Source: CAYOVG01 sp964407285
Lineage (GTDB): Bacteria > Desulfobacterota > Syntrophobacteria > Syntrophobacterales > Syntrophobacteraceae
Assembly (NCBI GenBank): GCA_964407285.1
Contig: CAYOVG010000050.1
Span: forward strand, 1-25,726
Direction: 5' to 3'
DNA: 25,726 nt
Below, in pieces: positions 8,000 to 15,867 of this stretch (its first letter is position 1; each line of letters opens with the position of its first letter). Both the position numbers and the translations under genes were made by a program. Under the pieces are notes generated by a model that had not been told where the DNA came from, did not search any database, and was given only the letters and a program-made list of their open reading frames with translations.

Positions 8000-8536
8000 C
8001 TACGGTAGGTTGCTCCTCACGTTCACCGGCTTGTCCTCGCCGACGTGTTCGCCCCTGCCTCCGGCGTCGGTAACGATGCCCGCATACTTGTAGAAATTGT
8101 ATTCCTTGTCCTTCCCCTGGTGGTCCACCAGGAGGTCCTCCTTTTCATAGATCATGTGCAGGATATCCGTCTTGGAAAACTCGAAGTCGGGCGTTAACTG
8201 GATCGCGGAGGTCGGACAGGCCTCCTCGCAAAGACCGCAGTAGATGCACCGGGCGAAATTGATCCTGAACCAGGGGGCGTAACGGCGTCCGTCCTCCTTC
8301 TCGGCGGCTTCCATGGAGATGCACGTCACGGGGCAGACAGCCGAACACAGGAAGCAGGCCACGCAACGCTCCTTGCCGTCGGGGTCCCGCGTCAGGATGA
8401 TCCTCCCCCGCGTACGGATCGGCAAAGTCCGCTTGTACTCAGGGTATTGCTCCGTGATCGGTTTTCGAAACAGGTGAACAAACGTTTCGGCAAATCCCGC
8501 CGCCAACGCCTTTACCGCATCCACGACCGATTCCAT
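8000..8536 (-). CDS. nuoI: NADH-quinone oxidoreductase (complex I) subunit I, 2x[4Fe-4S] ferredoxin-like
   Basis: A 178-residue peripheral-arm subunit. Two classic tetranuclear iron-sulfur motifs are present: CVACFLCSAVCP near residues 59-70 and CIYCGLCEEACP near residues 97-108. They bind clusters N6a and N6b, which pass electrons toward NuoB. The N-terminus (VKALAAGFAETFVHLFRKPITEQYPE) is the amphipathic segment that docks on NuoH. The C-terminal tail of about 25 residues past YNFYKYAG is unremarkable. nuoH ends 31 bp upstream. Confidence 0.95.
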   Translation of the reverse strand: MESVVDAVKALAAGFAETFVHLFRKPITEQYPEYKRTLPIRTRGRIILTRDPDGKERCVACFLCSAVCPVTCISMEAAEKEDGRRYAPWFRINFARCIYCGLCEEACPTSAIQLTPDFEFSKTDILHMIYEKEDLLVDHQGKDKEYNFYKYAGIVTDAGGRGEHVGEDKPVNVRSNLP

Positions 8537-8567
8537 TACCTTCTATCTCCCCTCTTCATACAGACGG

Positions 8568-9554
8568 CTACAGCAGCCCGAAGCCGGCCGTTACGATAAT
8601 ATTTATGAGCGACAGCGGAACCAGCACCTTCCACCCCAACGTCATCAGTTGGTCGTACCTGAGGCGCGGGAGCGTTCCACGCACCCAGATCATGATGAGC
8701 GCCACGAGGACGATCTTGATCATGAGCCACACGAACGGCGGAAACAGTGGACCGCGCCAGCCTCCCAGGAAAAGCACCGCCACGAGTCCCCCGAAGACCA
8801 TCATGTTCACGTACTCCCCGAGGAAGAACAGGCCGAACCGCATGCCGCTGTATTCGGTGTGGTAACCGGCCACGATTTCGTTTTCCGCTTCGGGAAGGTC
8901 GAAGGGGATGCGCTTGGTTTCCGCCATGGCGCTGATGATGAAGATCACGAACGCGAGAGGCTGCACGAGGATGAAGGGGTAGCGTTCCTGGGCCTGGATG
9001 ATGTCGACTATGCTGAAGGAGCCGGCGAGCATGACGATGGGGACGAGCGAGAGTCCGAAGGACAGTTCGTAGCTGATCATCTGGGCCGCGCCGCGTATGC
9101 CCCCCAGCAGTCCGTACTTGGAGTTGGAAGCCCAGCCACCGAGGGCGACGCCGTAGACGCCGAGCGACGACATGGCGAAGACGAAGAGAAGTCCCACGTT
9201 GAGGTCGCTTACGACCATCGGGATCGTCCTGCCCCACAGGACGATGTCCTTGCCCAGGGGCACCACGGCAAAGATCAGAAAGGCCGAGACCGCGACCACC
9301 GCCGGCGCTATGAGGAAAAATGCCTTGTCGGCGCCGTCCGGGACGGTGTCCTCCTTGGCGAGCATCTTGACCACATCGGCGATGGGCTGCAGCAGGCCGT
9401 ATTTTCCCGCGCGATTGGGACCGTAGCGAATCTGAAGCCGCGCCAGGAATTTGCGCTCCACCCACACCAGGTAGGCGGCCACCAGCAGCAAAAACAGCAG
9501 CACAGCCGTTAATTTGACCATCAGTAAGAGGAACCCTGCCGTCCAGATCAGCAT
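8568..9554 (-). CDS. nuoH: NADH-quinone oxidoreductase (complex I) subunit H
   Basis: A 328-residue membrane subunit that forms the quinone channel at the junction with the peripheral arm. Family signatures are WVERKFLARLQIRYGPNRAG near the N-terminus, GWASNSKYGLLGGIRGAAQMISYE in the middle, and FDLPEAENEIVAGYHTEYSG with its conserved acidic residues. Length is typical. I take the ATG at 9552-9554 because the first helix begins directly after it. The gene is cut off from nuoBCD by a 347-bp spacer carrying a dispersed repeat, so it may depend on read-through or on an internal promoter. Confidence 0.95.
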   Translation of the reverse strand: MLIWTAGFLLLMVKLTAVLLFLLLVAAYLVWVERKFLARLQIRYGPNRAGKYGLLQPIADVVKMLAKEDTVPDGADKAFFLIAPAVVAVSAFLIFAVVPLGKDIVLWGRTIPMVVSDLNVGLLFVFAMSSLGVYGVALGGWASNSKYGLLGGIRGAAQMISYELSFGLSLVPIVMLAGSFSIVDIIQAQERYPFILVQPLAFVIFIISAMAETKRIPFDLPEAENEIVAGYHTEYSGMRFGLFFLGEYVNMMVFGGLVAVLFLGGWRGPLFPPFVWLMIKIVLVALIMIWVRGTLPRLRYDQLMTLGWKVLVPLSLINIIVTAGFGLL

Positions 9555-9610
9555 ATTCTTTCACCAGTCGTATGAGTTTCAAGTTTCAGCGCTCGACGGA
9601 AAGCGCAAAG

Positions 9611-9880
9611 CGGAGATCGGAAGGCGGAGGTCGGAAAGGACCTATCCGATCTCCGACCTCCGTTTTCCGTACTCTCCGTGGTTTTCACGCCACACCCACG
9701 AAGTGGTCCAGCCTCTGTCCGGTTGTGGTTTTCACGCCACACCACCACCCACGAAAGGTCATATCTTTGGAACCTCCAATTCACAACGCGCAACACGTAA
9801 CCCGCAACCCGCAACCCGAAGGCAACTCGCAACCCGAAGTCAACCCGCAACCCGAAGCACGCAACGCGTCCCACCCTCGC
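9611..9880 (+). repeat. Composite dispersed repeat, copy A, inside the nuo operon
   Basis: This fills most of the 347-bp gap between nuoBCD and nuoH. The left end holds degenerate CGGAGGTCGGA units and their complements (9611-9621, 9625-9635, 9645-9655, 9652-9662). The core at 9666-9808 recurs as an inverted copy at 14175-14317 with, by eye, a single mismatch in 143 positions. The right end is a run of variable AACCCGC / AACCCGAAG units (about 9797-9870). The core itself contains GTGGTTTTCACGCCACACC twice. No open reading frame in it looks like a protein. Confidence 0.85.
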
Positions 9881-9901
9881 GTTAATCCATCGTTCCCGCT
9901 G

Positions 9902-12364
9902 CTACCGGTCAATATCGGGCAGGATGATGTCGATCGACCCGATGACCGAGATGAGGTCCGCGATGCTCTCGCCGATGGACATCAAGGGTAGCGTCTGCAC
10001 GTTGGCGAACCCTGGCGTTATGATGCGAACCCGGTACGGGAACCCGAGACCGTCGCTCACGACGTAGTAGCCGTGCTCGCCCCGCGGGACCTCGCATCCC
10101 ACATAGGCTTCGCCTTTGGGGATCTTCTGTCCGCGGGTCACGTTGATGAAGTGGTTGATGAGCGTCTCGATGGCCGTCAGCATCTCTTTGCGCGGCGGGA
10201 CCACAAAGCGGTAATCGTCGCTTATGTGGCTCCCCGGCGGCATGTTCGCGGCAGCCTGCTCGATGATCCGGATGCTTTGCCGCATCTCCTCGACTCTCAC
10301 CAGGTACCGGGCGTAGCAGTCGCCGCCTTTGGCCGTCGGGACCTCGAAGTCGTAATTTTCATACCCGGAGTAGGGGATTTTCTTCCGCAGGTCCCATTCC
10401 AGGCCGCAGGCTCGCAGGTTGGGACCGGAAATTCCCCAATCGATGGCCTGATCGAGAGAAATATGCCCGATCCCTTCCGTTCTGGCCTTGAAGATGGGGT
10501 TCTTCGTGATCAGCCGCTCGTATTCGCTCAACCGCTTCGGAAATATCTTTACGAGCGCGTCTATCCCTTCCTTCCAGCCGTCGGGCAGATCGAGCGCGAC
10601 GCCCCCGATGCGGAACCATTCGGGGTGCAGCCTTCCGCCGGTGATCAGTTCGATAATGTCGAGGATCTGCTCCCGTACGTCGAAGCAGTAGAAGTTCGGA
10701 GCCATCGCCCCCAGGTCGTGGGCGAACGTCGAAAACCAGACGAGATGGTTGCTCAGGCGGTAGAGTTCGCTCAGCATCACCCGGATGGCCTGAGCCCGCT
10801 CGGGGACCCGTATTCCGGCCAGGGCCTCGACGGACAGGCAATAGGGGAGTTCCACGGAACAGCCCGCCAGGTAGTCGTTCCGGTCGGTGTACGGGATGAA
10901 CTGGTGCCAGGTTTGCCGTTCGGCGATCTTTTCCGGCCCCCGGTGGTGGTACCCGATCTCCAGGTCGAGATCGGTGATTTCCTCGCCCCTGAGCGCCACG
11001 ATGACCCGCAGCAGGCCGTGGGTGCTCACGTGGTGCGGTCCCACGTTGAGGAAAAACTCCTCCCTGGTGATCTTCCGCTTGCGGTCTTCGGCCATGACCG
11101 TCGCAGCATCGAGGGGCTGCCGCGTGCGGGCGTCCTCGACGGTGTACGGAGGCATCTGCGTGGCCCTGCCGGGATAGCTCTTCCTCAAGGGGTGCCCCTC
11201 CCAGTCGTGCGGCATGAGGATGCGCCGAAGGTTCGGGTGCCCCTCGAAGCGGATGCCGAACATATCGTAGACTTCGCGTTCGTACCAGTTCGCGGCGGGC
11301 CAGATGTCGGTGATCGTGTTCGTGGCGGGATACTCCCCCTCGAGCCCCACCTTGAGCCGCAACCGGCTCGCGGAATCGTAGGAGAGGAGGTGATAGACCA
11401 TGGTGAAGTCGGGATATTTCCTAAGGTATTCGGGCATCGCCGTGTTCAGTCCGCCTGCGTCGGGACTTCCTTCGAGCGTGCTGCTCGACCACACGGGATG
11501 GTCGGCCCGGTCCCTTCGGGCGGATTCATCGATCGCGGTGAGATCGTCCATGCGCTGGAACCGCGGCCGGGCTTCCTTCTTGAGGAAGCGCAGGACATCC
11601 TTGAGGCGGCCCTCATCGACGTAGAACGACAAGTTGTCCGACGTGTGAGGCTCCTGCCACACCGCATTGCCGAAACGTTCCTTCATGACGGCGGCGAGCG
11701 ACTGGTCGGCGCTCGTCAGTTCGATCCGGCGCGCGGGAGGAACCCACATGATATCGGAGCGGCTTCCCCAGAAATCGGGAGGGGTGACCGATGTGCCGCG
11801 AAGGGGGATTCCTTCGTAGCCGGGTCCGCGGCCGTCCCTCGTTTTGGTGCGCCTGTCCACGAGCAGTTCGCGTTCAGTCCCCTGGCTTCCGCCGCCGAGG
11901 TGAAAGATTCTGCGGGTCGGCTTTTCGGTGGCCACAATCTTTTCCTGCAAAATCACGAGGCCCTCGAGGACCGCTTCCGGGCGCGGCGGGCACCCGGGAA
12001 TGTAGACATCCACCGGCAGGATCTGGTTCACCCCCTGGACGACGCTGTAGACATCGTACATCCCGCCGCTGTTGGAGCACGACCCCATGGATATGACCCA
12101 CTTGGGTTCCGCCATCTGTTCGTAGAGGCGAAGCACGACCGGGGCGATCTTCTTGAATACCGTCCCGGAGACGATCAGCAGGTCCGCCTGGCGGGGAGAG
12201 GGGCGAAGCACCTCGGCTCCGAAGCGGGCCATGTCGTAGCGGGAGGTGAAAGCGGTGGCCTCTTCGACGAAGCAGCAGGAAAGCCCGAAGAACAACGGCC
12301 ACAAGCTGTATTTGCGAGACCAGTTGATCACGGCGTCCGCCGTTCCGAGCCAGCGTTCGTTCAC
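9902..12364 (-). CDS. nuoBCD: Fused complex I subunits B, C and D (NuoBCD)
   Basis: One uninterrupted frame encodes three peripheral-arm subunits of complex I. Residues 1-160 are NuoB; the four cysteines of cluster N2 are visible as C30-C31 (GLSCC), C96 (MGSCSNSGG) and C125 (PGCPPRPEA). Residues of about 225-405 are NuoC (NWYEREVYDMFGI, LRRILMPHDWEGHPLRKSYP). Residues of about 430-820 are NuoD, with NVGPHHVSTHGLLRVIVAL, EIGYHHRGPEKIAE, a quinone-site-like HLVWF region and the usual C-terminal ILPDIDR. The B-C linker of roughly 60 residues is charged and unconserved. I chose the GTG at 12362-12364, two bases after the nuoA stop, because it gives a normal-length NuoB N-terminus. A start up to 35 codons earlier, overlapping nuoA, is open. 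C-D fusions are common; a B-C-D fusion is much rarer. Confidence 0.92.
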   Translation of the reverse strand: MNERWLGTADAVINWSRKYSLWPLFFGLSCCFVEEATAFTSRYDMARFGAEVLRPSPRQADLLIVSGTVFKKIAPVVLRLYEQMAEPKWVISMGSCSNSGGMYDVYSVVQGVNQILPVDVYIPGCPPRPEAVLEGLVILQEKIVATEKPTRRIFHLGGGSQGTERELLVDRRTKTRDGRGPGYEGIPLRGTSVTPPDFWGSRSDIMWVPPARRIELTSADQSLAAVMKERFGNAVWQEPHTSDNLSFYVDEGRLKDVLRFLKKEARPRFQRMDDLTAIDESARRDRADHPVWSSSTLEGSPDAGGLNTAMPEYLRKYPDFTMVYHLLSYDSASRLRLKVGLEGEYPATNTITDIWPAANWYEREVYDMFGIRFEGHPNLRRILMPHDWEGHPLRKSYPGRATQMPPYTVEDARTRQPLDAATVMAEDRKRKITREEFFLNVGPHHVSTHGLLRVIVALRGEEITDLDLEIGYHHRGPEKIAERQTWHQFIPYTDRNDYLAGCSVELPYCLSVEALAGIRVPERAQAIRVMLSELYRLSNHLVWFSTFAHDLGAMAPNFYCFDVREQILDIIELITGGRLHPEWFRIGGVALDLPDGWKEGIDALVKIFPKRLSEYERLITKNPIFKARTEGIGHISLDQAIDWGISGPNLRACGLEWDLRKKIPYSGYENYDFEVPTAKGGDCYARYLVRVEEMRQSIRIIEQAAANMPPGSHISDDYRFVVPPRKEMLTAIETLINHFINVTRGQKIPKGEAYVGCEVPRGEHGYYVVSDGLGFPYRVRIITPGFANVQTLPLMSIGESIADLISVIGSIDIILPDIDR

Positions 12365-12366
12365 CG

Positions 12367-12777
12367 TTACCGTGCCTTGACTAAGGTCCTCCAATCGAGC
12401 CCTCCATGTTTCCAGATGTAGGCAAGTCCAACCAGCAGCAAAACGATAAAGAAGGTCATCTGCGTCCATCCGGGCCAGCCGACGTCTTTGTAGACGACGG
12501 CCCAGGTAAGGATGTAGGCGCCCTCCACGTCGAAGATCAGGAAGAAAATGGCTATGAGGTAGAAAGGAACGGGATAGCGAAATCGAGCTGTCCCGGTCGG
12601 GATAATGCCGCTCTCATAGGGGCGTGCTTTCTCGGGGCTGGGCTTCTTCTCGCCGAGCCACGCCGCGAGGAAAAGCTGAGACGCGGTGAAAACGACGACA
12701 AGAACCGTGTAGATGACCAGGGAGAAAACCCCCGGCTCCCAGGGTGAAAGCGCTCCTCCGTCCGCAATCGGTTGCAT
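12367..12777 (-). CDS. nuoA: NADH-quinone oxidoreductase (complex I) subunit A
   Basis: A 136-residue, three-helix membrane subunit and the first gene of the nuo cluster. Family signatures are KARPYESGIIPTGTARFRYP and the FYLIAIFFLIFDVEGAYILTWAV segment with its conserved acidic residues next to the quinone channel. A GGAGGG ribosome-binding site lies a few bases before the ATG. The following nuoBCD starts within two bases of its stop. The cluster's promoter must lie in the divergent intergenic region to the right (12778-13237). Confidence 0.95.
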   Translation of the reverse strand: MQPIADGGALSPWEPGVFSLVIYTVLVVVFTASQLFLAAWLGEKKPSPEKARPYESGIIPTGTARFRYPVPFYLIAIFFLIFDVEGAYILTWAVVYKDVGWPGWTQMTFFIVLLLVGLAYIWKHGGLDWRTLVKAR

Positions 12778-13237
12778 GGGCCCTCCGCAATGCCCTGAAG
12801 CAGATAACAGAATAAGTATTGCGCATCAATAGTTTAATCCACATTTGGAACAGTCGCCGGCAAATACCCGCACCCCTATTCATGGGAGTTGGCGGGGGTA
12901 TCTGTCGGTTGTGTTCACTATACGCCAATCTAAGACTATTTCGAAAAATAGTAAACCGTTTCATGTCCAGTTTCCATGATAAATCACCCTTTCGGAAACC
13001 GTAAGCCATTTTTCCGCGTGTCGCCTGGAGCCCTAAGCTTTTCGTGGGTTGGGAATGCGAATGGGTAGCGCATCGGGCGCCCGTAACTCCATATGTTAAT
13101 CATCCCTTCGTTCTACGGAACCAGCCCGCGCGCCGGGGTTCGAGAAATGCAGTCCGGCGCCGTTCCGGCGGCAGGCGTTCCCGGCGGAACGGGGCGGGTC
13201 TTCAGTCCGGGGACGCATCCGTTTGTTCGTGTCCGTC
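12778..13237. other. Divergent intergenic region between nuoA and the manganese-exporter gene
   Basis: No gene is supported here. The half nearest nuoA is AT-richer and should hold the nuo promoter, but I cannot pick one convincingly. Visible structures are an imperfect hairpin with arms ATACCCGC (12864-12871) and GCGGGGGTAT (12892-12901), a clean palindrome with arms ACTATTT (12935-12941) and AAATAGT (12946-12952) around CGAA, and a GC-rich hairpin CCGTTCCG (13160-13167) / CGGAACGG (13185-13192). The palindrome at 12935-12952 is a reasonable operator candidate for nuo. The others are unassigned. Confidence 0.4.
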
Positions 13238-13266
13238 TTGATGGGGGCCGATAATTATGCTATCTA
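13238..13266 (+). promoter_or_regulatory. Promoter of the manganese riboswitch-exporter unit
   Basis: A -35 element TTGATG (13238-13243), a 17-bp spacer and -10 TATCTA (13261-13266), preceded by an extended TGC. Transcription would start near 13273, which is where the riboswitch aptamer begins. That agreement supports the assignment. Confidence 0.6.
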
Positions 13267-13273
13267 TGAGTAC

Positions 13274-13392
13274 GCAACAGGGGAGTAGCTGATAAGGGTA
13301 GAGTCAACATACTGGCCCGCGGCCTGGCTCTACCGGCTTACACGAACAGGCGACAGGAATTGATGCTTTTGAGAGCCCGGCGAGACCTTTGC
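13274..13392 (+). promoter_or_regulatory. yybP-ykoY (Mn2+-sensing) riboswitch aptamer
   Basis: The hallmark GGGGAGTAGCTG occurs at about 13280-13291. It is followed by stem GGTAGAG (13297-13303) / CTCTACC (13328-13334) with an inner GGCC-CGC-GGCC hairpin. Within the stem is the conserved AGTCAACA, and downstream is the second arm ending in GCCCGGCGAGACCTTTGC. The 3' CCTTTGC pairs with the 5' GCAACAGG to close P1. This class is known to bind Mn2+ and to control manganese exporters of the kind encoded next. The closing strand CCTTTGC is also part of the downstream terminator, so ligand-stabilised P1 should prevent termination (an ON switch). Confidence 0.9.
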
Positions 13393-13425
13393 ATGCACAT
13401 ACGTGCGTGCAAAGGTCTTTTTTTT
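13383..13425 (+). terminator. Intrinsic terminator forming the riboswitch expression platform
   Basis: The left arm AGACCTTTGCATGCAC (13383-13398) pairs with GTGCGTGCAAAGGTCT (13403-13418), with one T-G wobble, around a 4-base loop. It is followed by eight T residues (13418-13425). The left arm overlaps the 3' strand of aptamer stem P1, so the two structures exclude each other. The exporter's start codon lies 24 bases beyond. Confidence 0.9.
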
Positions 13426-13448
13426 AACCGTTTGAAGGAGATACACGT

Positions 13449-14105
13449 ATGATGCAGGACTTCTGGCTGTCCTTGATCATGGTTTTCATTGCGGAACTTG
13501 GAGACAAAACGCAACTGGTTTCACTGACCCTGGCCACCCGCTATAACGCTCGCGTGGTGCTTGCCGGGATAGCCGCCGCAACGCTCCTGGTCCACCTGTT
13601 TTCGGCGGCCCTGGGGACCTTTGCCGGAACCCTCCTGCCGCAGGACTGGATCAAGTTCATCGCGGGGCTGGCCTTCATCTTCTTCGGGTTCTGGACGTTG
13701 CGGGGCGACTGCCTGGAAGACGACGAGGAGTGCCGCTTGAAGAGGAAGGTCCACCCCTTCTTCATCGTTTTTGTCGTATTCTTCCTGGCGGAACTGGGGG
13801 ACAAGACGATGCTCTGCACGGTTACCCTGGGGACCAGTTGCTCCTTCACGCCGGTATGGCTGGGCTCGACGGTCGGAATGGTCCTCTCGGACGGGCTGGC
13901 CATCCTTGTGGGGAAGGCCCTCGGGGCGCGGCTTCCGGAGAAGGCGATCAAGATCGGGGCCGCGGTCATTTTCTTCGCCTTCGGCGTGTGGAGCGCGGTC
14001 GAAGGGGGAGTGAGCCTTCCGCGCTACGCCTGGGTCTTGGGAGCGCTCAGCGTGCCGCTGTCCTACTTCGTCATGTTTCACAGGCGCGTGAGCCCGGCCG
14101 CGTAG
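13449..14105 (+). CDS. UPF0016/GDT1 (TMEM165-like) family manganese exporter
   Basis: A 218-residue inner-membrane protein made of two homologous halves of three helices. Each half starts with the signature E-x-G-D-K-T: AELGDKTQL at residues 15-23 (E16, G18, D19, K20, T21) and AELGDKTML at about residues 114-122. These motifs form the cation path in the family. An acidic, Cys-containing cytoplasmic loop (GDCLEDDEECRLKRK) joins the halves. Bacterial members such as the Vibrio MneA type export Mn2+, and the Mn2+ riboswitch ahead of the gene independently points to the same substrate. A good ribosome-binding site (AAGGAG, 13435-13440) precedes two consecutive ATG codons (13449 and 13452); either could be used. 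The gene is transcribed divergently from nuo. Confidence 0.92.
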   Translation: MMQDFWLSLIMVFIAELGDKTQLVSLTLATRYNARVVLAGIAAATLLVHLFSAALGTFAGTLLPQDWIKFIAGLAFIFFGFWTLRGDCLEDDEECRLKRKVHPFFIVFVVFFLAELGDKTMLCTVTLGTSCSFTPVWLGSTVGMVLSDGLAILVGKALGARLPEKAIKIGAAVIFFAFGVWSAVEGGVSLPRYAWVLGALSVPLSYFVMFHRRVSPAA

Positions 14106-14109
14106 GTTT

Positions 14110-14345
14110 TGGTTTTGGGTTAGAGCGTTGCGCGGGGGGGGGCCTCCGGGTTGCGGGTTGCCTTCGCGTTGCGAGTTGCGGGTTACGTGTTGCGCGTTGT
14201 GAATTGGAAGTTCCAAAGATATGACCTTTCGTGGGTGGTGGTGTGGCGTGAAAACCACAACCGGACAGAGGCTGGACCACTTCGTGGGTGTGGCGTGAAA
14301 ACCACGGAGAGTACGGAGACGGAAGTCGTAGGCCGGAAGTCGTAG
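14110..14345 (-). repeat. Composite dispersed repeat, copy B (inverted relative to copy A)
   Basis: It begins right after the exporter gene. Read on the minus strand it has the same order as copy A: a tandem CCTACGACTTCCGG-like unit repeated twice (14320-14350), the 143-bp core (14175-14317) nearly identical to 9666-9808, and then AACCCGC / AACGCG-type units (about 14118-14174). The flanking unit arrays differ between the copies while the core is conserved. This suggests slippage at the ends and a constrained or recently copied core. Confidence 0.85.
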
Positions 14346-14960
14346 GTCGGACAGATCCCTTCCGTAAGATTTCCCCGCCTTTCTCAACGGCGTGCTGTCT
14401 GTCCTTCGTGCAGCAAGCATGCGAGGAATCGAGTTGGACCAGGGGGCTTCGGTATGCGGGCATGCCCAGGGAGGAGCGCCCTGACTGCAAGCACGGATAT
14501 CAGATTGGAAAAGCGATAGCGCGTTGCGACTTTCCCCAAAACGACGAAGACATCGAGCACATTGATCGGACCAATGGGTGCATAGCGGCCGGGAAGTATG
14601 TGAGGCCCCGGGCAGACTATTCCCTGGAGCTAAACGTTCTCCAGTGGCTTCAATACCTCGCGCAGAATACTGAAACTGGATATGGGATCGATCGCCGGGT
14701 CTTTCTCCCGGATTTTCGGTATCAGCTTTATTTGTCGTTTCTTTATTTTTGTCCCCGAGAGAGACCCCCGCCAACCCGTCAAAAACATAAAGCTCCAGTT
14801 ATGCGATAGGGCCGGACAGTGAAAGGCTTTCCCTGGAATTCGGCGAAGGGTTCCAGGAAATGAAGGCCGACATGCAGCAAAGATTCGCGGCAGCGGATCA
14901 ACAAGCATATTTTTGGCATGGTTCATAAACAATGTGTTTGAGGTAACATTCGAGAGGACT
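14346..14960. other. Intergenic DNA without a supportable gene
   Basis: Open frames exist on both strands, but none has a recognisable domain, a convincing start or consistent codon use. The short plus-strand segment near 14840-14930 reads FGEGFQEMKADMQQRFAAADQQA. It looks like the tail of an amphipathic coiled coil and may be the last trace of a gene. I see no RNA gene here. Confidence 0.4.
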
Positions 14961-15035
14961 CATCGTCATTCCCGCGCAATCGGGAATCCAGGCTTCTCGA
15001 GGTTTCCCAACCCCCGCCTTCGCGGGGGCGACCCT
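14961..15035. repeat. REP-like palindromic repeats
   Basis: Two short hairpins sit side by side: ATTCCCG (14968-14974) / CGGGAAT (14981-14987), and CCCCCGC (15011-15017) / GCGGGGG (15022-15028). The context CGTCATTCCCGCG...CGGGAATCCAGG is the familiar intergenic repeat found scattered through many proteobacterial chromosomes. Confidence 0.65.
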
Positions 15036-15215
15036 GGAGTGTTACCCTATTTTGAACCATGCCCTGTTTTTGGATGAAGCTCTGACATCCTACGAAATGA
15101 TCGACACCCCTTTCTGGAGGGAGCTTCACGCACAAGACGGATGAACGAACGGGCAGCTTCGAAGGAAACCTGGATACGACCGGAAGACGGATGGCGGATA
15201 GAGGAAGCAGGGAGA

Positions 15216-15544
15216 ATGCATCATGCCATCAATTCATCACCCAAAGACATATTGGACCGCGTGGCCGAGACCCTGGTAGCCAGGCAAAGATTTTCGACTG
15301 TGGAGGAAGCCATCTGGGAATTTGCCCTGGTCCTCGGCTGTTCGGAATAAGATTGCTTATTACCAGCGCCGTATCCGCAGATTCGAGCGCTAACATTCCG
15401 CGGATATTCTGTACCTTTACGGAGGGCTTGCGTGGTCGAACCACCGCCGTCGAAGAATATGGCCGGCTGGAATGGGAATCGGCGCTTAGCATGTTGACCG
15501 ATCGGCAAAGCACCTACCGGGAGCACAATGAACGCCCTCGTTGA
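15216..15544 (+). pseudogene. Frameshifted small gene, possible antitoxin-like helical protein
   Basis: Reading starts well at the ATG 15216-15218 behind GGGAGA: MHHAINSSPKDILDRVAETLVARQRFSTVEEAIWEFAL. That frame stops at 15350. The neighbouring frame continues with RNKIAYYQRRIRRFER, and then a third frame with TFTEGLRGRTTAVEEYGRLEWESALSMLTDRQSTYRE to a stop at 15544. Together the three pieces form one plausible protein of about 105 residues: a helix, a basic helix and an acidic C-terminal helix. Two frameshifts therefore break it. The layout reminds me of small proteins that often accompany single-gene toxins, but I cannot name the family with certainty. Confidence 0.5.
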
Positions 15545-15837
15545 GGTCCTCCTTAGTGAATTTCGTCCAATAGTACTCCCGTAAGAACCTGCACATACTC
15601 AAATTGCTCCACACGACATTGAGACATGCCAATGTGACGGATGTGCGCTGCTTTCAGGTGTAACTGAATGTGGGATATGCTGATCGCGCATGGAGCGATT
15701 TGATCCATCATGCCTATGTGTTTGATTTGCCATAATCTTGTTGTTACTGCGCCAATAGTGAATGAATGCAATAACCCAAATCACCTCGAATACGGTTGCA
15801 TATTCACCCAACAGATGCTATATAGTACATGATCAAA
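15545..15837. other. Non-coding or decayed stretch at the left edge of the CRISPR island
   Basis: Base composition drops toward AT-rich compared with the nuo region. Minus-strand frames between 15553 and 15811 are open but have no motif that I recognise. No CRISPR repeat-spacer pattern is present. Confidence 0.35.
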
Positions 15838-15867
15838 TTGCATCATTGCTCAATGTGGGGGTATAAT
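15838..15867 (+). promoter_or_regulatory. Likely promoter of the type III-D operon
   Basis: TTGCAT (15838-15843), an 18-bp spacer and a consensus TATAAT (15862-15867). The start site would be near 15874, leaving a leader of about 240 bases before cas10. The leader contains no open frame with a good start and no strong terminator. Confidence 0.55.

Noticed and set aside
9781..9870. AACCCGC-type tandem units as a CRISPR or telomere-like array
   Set aside because: The units are short (6-9 bases), irregular and without spacers. They are the variable arm of a dispersed repeat.
10073..12421. A 782-codon open frame on the plus strand
   Set aside because: It is antisense to the nuoBCD fusion, which has conserved motifs throughout.
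12935..12952. ACTATTT/AAATAGT palindrome as an intrinsic terminator
   Set aside because: The stem is AT-rich and short with no following T-run in either direction; an operator is more plausible, but unproven.
13521..14774. A long open frame on the minus strand across the exporter gene and repeat copy B
   Set aside because: It is antisense to the exporter and reads through repeat DNA; there is no protein signature.
14288..14809. A 173-codon open frame on the plus strand
   Set aside because: It starts inside repeat copy B, has no recognisable domain or ribosome-binding site, and its composition is unlike neighbouring genes.
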